Assembly: GCF_016827595.1 (NCBI RefSeq)
Contig: NZ_JAECMS010000002.1
Span: forward strand, 682,001 to 746,000
Origin: Luteirhabdus pelagi
Lineage (GTDB): Bacteria; Bacteroidota; Bacteroidia; Flavobacteriales; Flavobacteriaceae
DNA length: 64,000 nucleotides
Reading direction: 5' to 3'
Each line of letters opens with the position of its first letter. Within the stretch, counting starts at the first letter, position 1. The notes under the pieces are model-generated. The model was not told where the DNA came from. It was given only the letters and a program-made list of their open reading frames with translations, and searched no databases. Positions 60,533-64,000 of the stretch are shown here, one piece after another. Position numbers and translations under genes: made by a program.

Positions 60533-61111
60533 ATGAGCCTAGAACAGACCCTTTTTGAACGTGCCAACAACAGTTGTGAACTCTGTGGAAACGGCGAGCA
60601 CTTACAGGTTTTTCAGATTCCTGAATCTCCCATGGAAGGTGCCGATGCCCATATTTTGGTATGTGAAACCTGTGCAAATCAGATTGAAAATGAAGAAGCG
60701 CGCGACCCTAACCACTGGCGTTGTTTGAATGATAGCATGTGGAGTGCCGTTCCTGCTGTGAAGGTGATGTCGTGGCGCATGTTACAGCGATTAAAAAGTG
60801 AAGGCTGGCCACAGGACTTACTCGATATGATGTATATGGAAGAAGCGGAACTGGCGTGGGCAAAAGCCGCTGGCGATGGGGTCGAGGCTAAACAAGGCCT
60901 AGTGCATCGCGATAGCAACGGAAATATTCTTGAAGCCGGCGATTCTGTGATATTGATTAAGGATTTAAAAGTGAAGGGCTCGAGCATGGTGGCCAAGCAA
61001 GGCACAGCGGTGCGACGAATTTCCCTCGACCACGAAAATGAAAAGTATATTGAAGGAAAAGTGGAGGGCCAACAAATCGTTATTATCACCGATTACGTCA
61101 AAAAAATATAA
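60533..61111 (+). CDS. PhnA-domain protein
   Basis: The 192-residue protein has an N-terminal zinc-ribbon-like part (CELCGNGEHL, VCETCANQ; about 15-45) and a C-terminal PhnA-like beta domain (about 125-190, LVHRDSNGNILEAGDSVILIKDLKVKGS). Despite the name alkylphosphonate utilisation protein, PhnA-type proteins are not shown to act on phosphonates and no phn genes are near. TACCTTTG (60,509-60,516) is an exact -7 box 17 bp upstream. It is divergent from blaI, with 125 bp between the two start codons. Confidence 0.85.
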   Translation: MSLEQTLFERANNSCELCGNGEHLQVFQIPESPMEGADAHILVCETCANQIENEEARDPNHWRCLNDSMWSAVPAVKVMSWRMLQRLKSEGWPQDLLDMMYMEEAELAWAKAAGDGVEAKQGLVHRDSNGNILEAGDSVILIKDLKVKGSSMVAKQGTAVRRISLDHENEKYIEGKVEGQQIVIITDYVKKI

Positions 61112-61135
61112 TGTTCTAAGTTAATTTGCTTACGA

Positions 61136-61163
61136 AAAGCCACCTATCAAAGGTGGCTTTTTT
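61136..61163 (+). terminator. Intrinsic terminator after the PhnA-domain gene
   Basis: GCCACC and GGTGGC (61,139-61,144 and 61,152-61,157), extended by A/T pairs, run into six T. Confidence 0.93.
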
Positions 61164-61200
61164 GTTGACATGATTTTCAATTCTGCAACCGTTTTGTGTT

Positions 61201-61340
61201 AGGGGTGGAAGCGGCATCCTCTTCGAGGCTCCAACGGAGCTGAGGAGAGATACAGCGGACGACCTGCCTGCCCTGTCTGCCGACAGGCAGGCGGCAGGCA
61301 GGCCCGACCCACGACTATATCGGCGTGGGGAACACCCAAG
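61201..61340 (+). ncRNA. Candidate structured RNA element, copy 2
   Basis: GGAAGCGGCATC and GATACAGCGGAC flank a 14-bp hairpin (61,219-61,232 with 61,236-61,249, containing tandem G-A/A-G mismatches). A GCCTGCC-rich palindromic block follows, then CCCACG/CGTGGG (61,308-61,313 with 61,324-61,329) and ACACCC. Orientation and order match copy 1 at 29,357, while the paired sequences differ. It lies in the 234-bp gap between the PhnA terminator and the convergent dipeptidase gene. No promoter was identified. Confidence 0.5.
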
Positions 61341-61345
61341 AAAAA

Positions 61346-62731
61346 CTAAGACATTTTCGTAAAGTGATGATAAAACTGGGGAATGGTCTCAATCCCTTTT
61401 AAGTAGTTCCAGATGCCGAAATGTTCGTTAGGCGAGTGAATGGCATCGCTATCGAGACCGAAGCCCATCAAAATCGTCTTGCTTTTCAGTTCTTTTTCGA
61501 ACAGCGCAACGATTGGGATACTTCCCCCGCTACGTTGTGGGATAGGTGTTTTTCCGAAAGTGTCCTCATAGGCTTTCGATGCCGCCTGATAGGCCGTATT
61601 GTCGATAGGCGTTACATACGCCTCGCCTCCGTGATGTGGTTTTACCTTAACGCGTACGCCTTTCGGAGCGATGCTTTCAAAATGGCTTTTGAACAGTTCG
61701 GTGATTTTGCGCCAATTCTGATGGGGCACCAATCGCATACTAATCTTGGCAAATGCCTTACTCGGAATAACAGTTTTGGCTCCTTCCCCAATATAGCCGC
61801 CCCAGATACCGTTGACGTCCAGGGTAGGTCGGATACTGTTTCGTTCGTTTGTGGTGAAGCCCTCTTCGCCATATACATCGTCGATATCCAATGCTTTTTT
61901 ATAAGCTTCCTTATCGAAAGGCGCTTCCGCCATTTTAGCGCGTTCCTCGGTGCTCAATTCTTCAACGGTGTCGTAGAAGCCTGGGATGGTGATATGCTTG
62001 TTTTCGTCGTGAAGCGAAGCAATCATTTTGGTCAGGACATTAATCGGATTTGCCACGGCGCCGCCGTACAATCCACTATGCAGATCGCGGTTCGGTCCGG
62101 TAACTTCAACTTCCACGTAGCTTAGTCCGCGCAATCCCGTTGTAATGGAAGGTACATCCTTCGCAATCATTCCCGTATCGGAAATGAGAATCACATCGTT
62201 CGCAAGCTTATCTTGATTTCGGGTAACGAACCATTCGAGGCTTGGACTACCGACTTCCTCCTCACCTTCAATCATGAATTTAACATTGCAGGGAAGTTGG
62301 TCGGTTTTGGTCATATATTCCATCGCCTTCACGTGCATGTACATTTGACCCTTGTCGTCGCAAGCACCACGTGCGAAAATGGCACCGTCGGGATGCAGTT
62401 CCGTTTTTTCAATGACGGGATCGAAAGGAGGGCTGTTCCATAGGTCGAGCGGATCTGGGGGTTGTACATCGTAGTGACCATATACCAAAACGGTCGGAAG
62501 GGATGGGTCGATTATCTTTTCGCCATACACGATAGGGTATCCTGGTGTTTCACAGAGCTCGACCGAATCGCACCCGGCCTTTTCTAGACTTTCCTTAATT
62601 GCGTCGGCGGTACTAAGCACATCTTTCTTGTAGGCCGAATCGGCACTGATGCTCGGTATTTTTAGCAGTTCAATGAGTTCGTCTATAAATCGTTGTTTGT
62701 GTTCTTCTATATAAGGTTTCGCGCTTTTCAT
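61346..62731 (-). CDS. M20-family dipeptidase
   Basis: The 461-residue cytosolic metallopeptidase has the M20 zinc residues: H in VYGHYDVQPPD (about 84-94), D in ARGACDDKGQ (about 119-128), EE in IEGEEEVGSPS (about 153-163), D in SDTGM and the final H in IHSPNEHFG (about 439-447). The lid-domain His is in DLHSGLYGGAV. It would hydrolyse dipeptides or related N-acyl compounds. The stop abuts the structured element. Family assignment is firm. Confidence 0.94.
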   Translation of the reverse strand: MKSAKPYIEEHKQRFIDELIELLKIPSISADSAYKKDVLSTADAIKESLEKAGCDSVELCETPGYPIVYGEKIIDPSLPTVLVYGHYDVQPPDPLDLWNSPPFDPVIEKTELHPDGAIFARGACDDKGQMYMHVKAMEYMTKTDQLPCNVKFMIEGEEEVGSPSLEWFVTRNQDKLANDVILISDTGMIAKDVPSITTGLRGLSYVEVEVTGPNRDLHSGLYGGAVANPINVLTKMIASLHDENKHITIPGFYDTVEELSTEERAKMAEAPFDKEAYKKALDIDDVYGEEGFTTNERNSIRPTLDVNGIWGGYIGEGAKTVIPSKAFAKISMRLVPHQNWRKITELFKSHFESIAPKGVRVKVKPHHGGEAYVTPIDNTAYQAASKAYEDTFGKTPIPQRSGGSIPIVALFEKELKSKTILMGFGLDSDAIHSPNEHFGIWNYLKGIETIPQFYHHFTKMS

Positions 62732-62794
62732 TGGGTTTGTTTTAGAGCTGAAATGCTAAAGGTAGCAAAACGGATTTTTCTTTAAAAAGATAGT

Positions 62795-62823
62795 TTGTAG
62801 AATTTAAAACTTGTTTATATTTG
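62795..62823 (+). promoter_or_regulatory. Promoter in front of the truncated tRNA-Leu copy
   Basis: TTG (62,795-62,797), an 18-base spacer and TATATTTG (62,816-62,823) match the consensus exactly and end ten bases before the truncated tRNA. No such box lies between the truncated and the intact tRNA. Confidence 0.8.
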
Positions 62824-62833
62824 CACACCCTAA

Positions 62834-62874
62834 GCGGATGTGGTGGAACTGGTAGACACGCTAGACTTAGGATT
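62834..62874 (+). pseudogene. Truncated 5' half of tRNA-Leu
   Basis: The first 40 bases equal those of the intact tRNA-Leu(UAG) at 62,908 except for CT instead of TC in the anticodon stem. The sequence stops matching right after the anticodon loop (CTTAGGAT). The 34 bases that follow are A/T-rich and have no variable arm or T arm. CTTAGG-atttaa-CCTAAG (62,866-62,883) forms an inverted repeat across the break point. Confidence 0.85.
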
Positions 62875-62907
62875 TAACCTAAGAAAAAGTGTTAAAATAT
62901 TTAAAAT

Positions 62908-62989
62908 GCGGATGTGGTGGAACTGGTAGACACGTCAGACTTAGGATCTGATGCCGCGAGGTGTGCAGGTTCGATTCCTGTCATCCGCA
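62908..62989 (+). tRNA. tRNA-Leu, anticodon UAG
   Basis: The 82-nt class II tRNA has paired acceptor arms GCGGATG and CATCCGC, anticodon stem TCAGA/TCTGA with loop CTTAGGA (anticodon TAG, reads CUA/CUN), a long variable arm and a T arm with GTTCGATTC. A73 is the leucine discriminator; CCA is not encoded. Its own upstream bases are A/T-rich and without a promoter, so transcription probably starts before the truncated copy. Such tRNA genes are frequent integration sites. Confidence 0.97.
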
Positions 62990-62990
62990 C

Positions 62991-63019
62991 AAAAGCCGAA
63001 GAGAAATCTTCGGCTTTTT
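62991..63019 (+). terminator. Intrinsic terminator after tRNA-Leu(UAG)
   Basis: GCCGAAGA and TCTTCGGC (62,995-63,002 and 63,007-63,014), lengthened by four A/T pairs, are followed by a T-run. Confidence 0.95.
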
Positions 63020-63060
63020 CATTTTAAAAAATGGGATTTTCTTCACGATTTTTGACCTTG

Positions 63061-63081
63061 GGTACAACATAGGTACAACAT
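63061..63081 (+). repeat. Two direct 10-bp repeats near tRNA-Leu
   Basis: GGTACAACAT occurs at 63,061-63,070 and 63,072-63,081, 72 bp past the tRNA. The position fits integrase arm or core sites, but this is unproven. Confidence 0.7.
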
Positions 63082-63382
63082 TTTACCTTTTTTCAGAACT
63101 GAATTGGCTTTAGTACTATATCCATTCATTTGATAACAAATCCTATTTTCTGTATTGAGGATTAATAAATTTTAGGTTATCTCAACCTCTGTTCTTCGTT
63201 TGAGGGGTTTATTATCATACAATATACACGCAAGGTAAACTCGTAAAATACTTCCATCAAAAGACTACGGCATAAAGCCAACGCTTCTTCCCCTACTCAT
63301 TTATTCCGTTTCCTTTTGAGCCAAGATTTTATCTTCCGTTTGGTTTCTGCTCAAATATTGTTTAATCAAAAATTTGAGTATT

Positions 63383-64000
63383 ATGACAACAAAAGCGAGT
63401 ACCAAAATGAAGCGCAGTAGAGCGAAATCTACTGCCAAGAAAGAAGTAAACGGAAAGAAATCCGAAGTACTTCAAATTCAGAACTTACCATTGGGTAAAA
63501 TCAAGCCTGACCTTGAACAGCCCAGAAAAACTTTTAATGATGATGCCTTGCAGCAGCTTTCTGAGAGTATCGAAAAGCACGGTGTGTTGCAGCCAATCAC
63601 GGTAAGGCAACTAAATGGCCATTATATCATCGTGATGGGCGAACGCCGATATCGTGCGAGCAAGCTTGCAGGAAAAAAGACCGTACCCTGTATCGTAAGA
63701 ACTTATGAGAACAATGATGTTCTGGAAGTTCAAATCATCGAAAACCTGCAAAGACAGGATGTTGAACCGACCGAAGAAGCCGATGCGATTGCTTACCTAA
63801 GTGAGAAGTATTCACCTACCGAAATTGCGAAGCGATTGGGTAGAACGGATAACTTCATCAGACAGCGTTTGAAACTGGCCGGATTAATTGATGGTTTCAA
63901 GCATTTTGTACGCAATGGCGAAATGACCATTTCCTTGGGCGTAGGCGTGGCACTTTTTGAACCGGAAGAGCAACAGATGATGTTGGAAACGATGGGCGAG
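63383..64000 (+). CDS. ParB/RepB-family partition protein, 3' end outside window
   Basis: The frame is open for 206 codons to the window edge. A basic, Thr/Lys-rich N-terminus (about 1-30) is followed by the ParB nuclease-like domain (about 30-125): LPLGKIKPDLEQPRKTF, HGVLQPITV, the CTP-binding GERRYRASKLAG (about 87-98) and IENLQRQDVEPTEEA. A helix-turn-helix region (YSPTEIAKRLGRTDNFIRQR, about 147-166) binds DNA. Chromosomal ParB is usually paired with ParA; here no parA precedes it, and the gene follows a tRNA and a gene-free stretch, which fits an element-borne ParB. The exact C-terminus and role are unknown. Confidence 0.88.
   Translation, partial: MTTKASTKMKRSRAKSTAKKEVNGKKSEVLQIQNLPLGKIKPDLEQPRKTFNDDALQQLSESIEKHGVLQPITVRQLNGHYIIVMGERRYRASKLAGKKTVPCIVRTYENNDVLEVQIIENLQRQDVEPTEEADAIAYLSEKYSPTEIAKRLGRTDNFIRQRLKLAGLIDGFKHFVRNGEMTISLGVGVALFEPEEQQMMLETMGE

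Larger units (their letters stand above)
62990..64000. mobile_element. Putative end of an integrative element next to tRNA-Leu
   Basis: Past the tRNA the genome changes: two copies of GGTACAACAT separated by one base (63,061-63,081), about 360 bases without a gene, then a ParB-family gene of the type carried by Bacteroidota integrative elements. Integrase, relaxase and the second end are outside the window, so the element is inferred. I see no repeat of the tRNA 3' end within the window. Confidence 0.5.

Noticed and set aside
60533-61111. Phosphonate degradation gene
   Set aside because: The PhnA name is historical; no phn genes are in the neighbourhood.
61421-62125. A 234-codon open frame opposite the M20 dipeptidase
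   Set aside because: It is a shadow frame caused by codon use of the dipeptidase, whose active-site residues are all in the other strand.
62834-62907. A second functional tRNA-Leu
   Set aside because: Only the 5' half is tRNA-like; variable arm, T arm and 3' acceptor strand are missing.

Overview
The window is chromosomal DNA of a marine-type member of the Flavobacteriaceae (phylum Bacteroidota). The evidence is internally consistent: the gldE-gldD gliding pair behind mutY-ssb, five secreted proteins with the C-terminal type IX secretion (T9SS) sorting domain, an L21 ribosomal protein with a C-terminal helix-hairpin-helix extension, a 30-codon COX24-like basic protein, A-rich translation starts without Shine-Dalgarno sequences, and promoters of the Bacteroidota form TTG-N(17-23)-TAnnTTTG. 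No sequence search was run; names rest on motif and architecture recognition.

Layout. 1-11.1 kb: envelope genes (TPR protein, TonB-like lipoprotein, glycosyltransferase plus flippase-like protein), ruvC, serS, an HTTM membrane protein, then ribF, pth, rplY and prs on the minus strand. 11.2-14.4 kb: tRNA-Leu(CAA) and a tandem array of four paralogous T9SS cargo genes. 14.5-24.7 kb: HupE-like protein, dCMP deaminase, CtpA-type protease, MarC, a DUF3109 metal-cluster protein, nrdB-nrdA, zinc-ribbon and CPBP membrane proteins. 24.7-29.9 kb: a PiT phosphate transporter and its porin behind three helically phased direct repeats (candidate Pho box), recX, and a 0.95-kb repeat-rich intergenic region with a structured element. 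29.9-42.8 kb: rng, COX24-like, HU, mutY-ssb-gldE-gldD, an active/inactive M16 protease pair, rplU-rpmA. 42.9-57.9 kb: ahcY, a phosphopantetheinyl transferase overlapping a GGGP-type synthase gene, hemW, small membrane proteins, a fifth T9SS paralogue, a membrane MutS-like ATPase, ATP-grasp and M23 proteins. 58-62.7 kb: a BlaI-BlaR1-type repressor/protease pair, a PhnA-like protein, a second copy of the structured element and an M20 dipeptidase.

The right edge (62.8-64 kb) has accessory character: a truncated 5' half of tRNA-Leu, an intact tRNA-Leu(UAG), a strong terminator, short direct repeats, a gene-free stretch of about 360 bp and a ParB-family gene running off the window. This looks like the end of an integrative element placed next to a tRNA gene; its integrase and far end lie outside the window.

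Most of the window is ordinary core genome. The observations most worth a second look are: the partly duplicated tRNA-Leu with its promoter only in front of the broken copy; the two-copy structured element at 29.4 and 61.2 kb, whose central hairpin differs completely in sequence between copies while pairing is kept; the 11-bp-phased triple repeat before the phosphate porin; the paired operator-like sites exactly covering the -33 and -7 boxes of the blaI promoter; and the ExbD-like segments inside the BlaR1-like protein.
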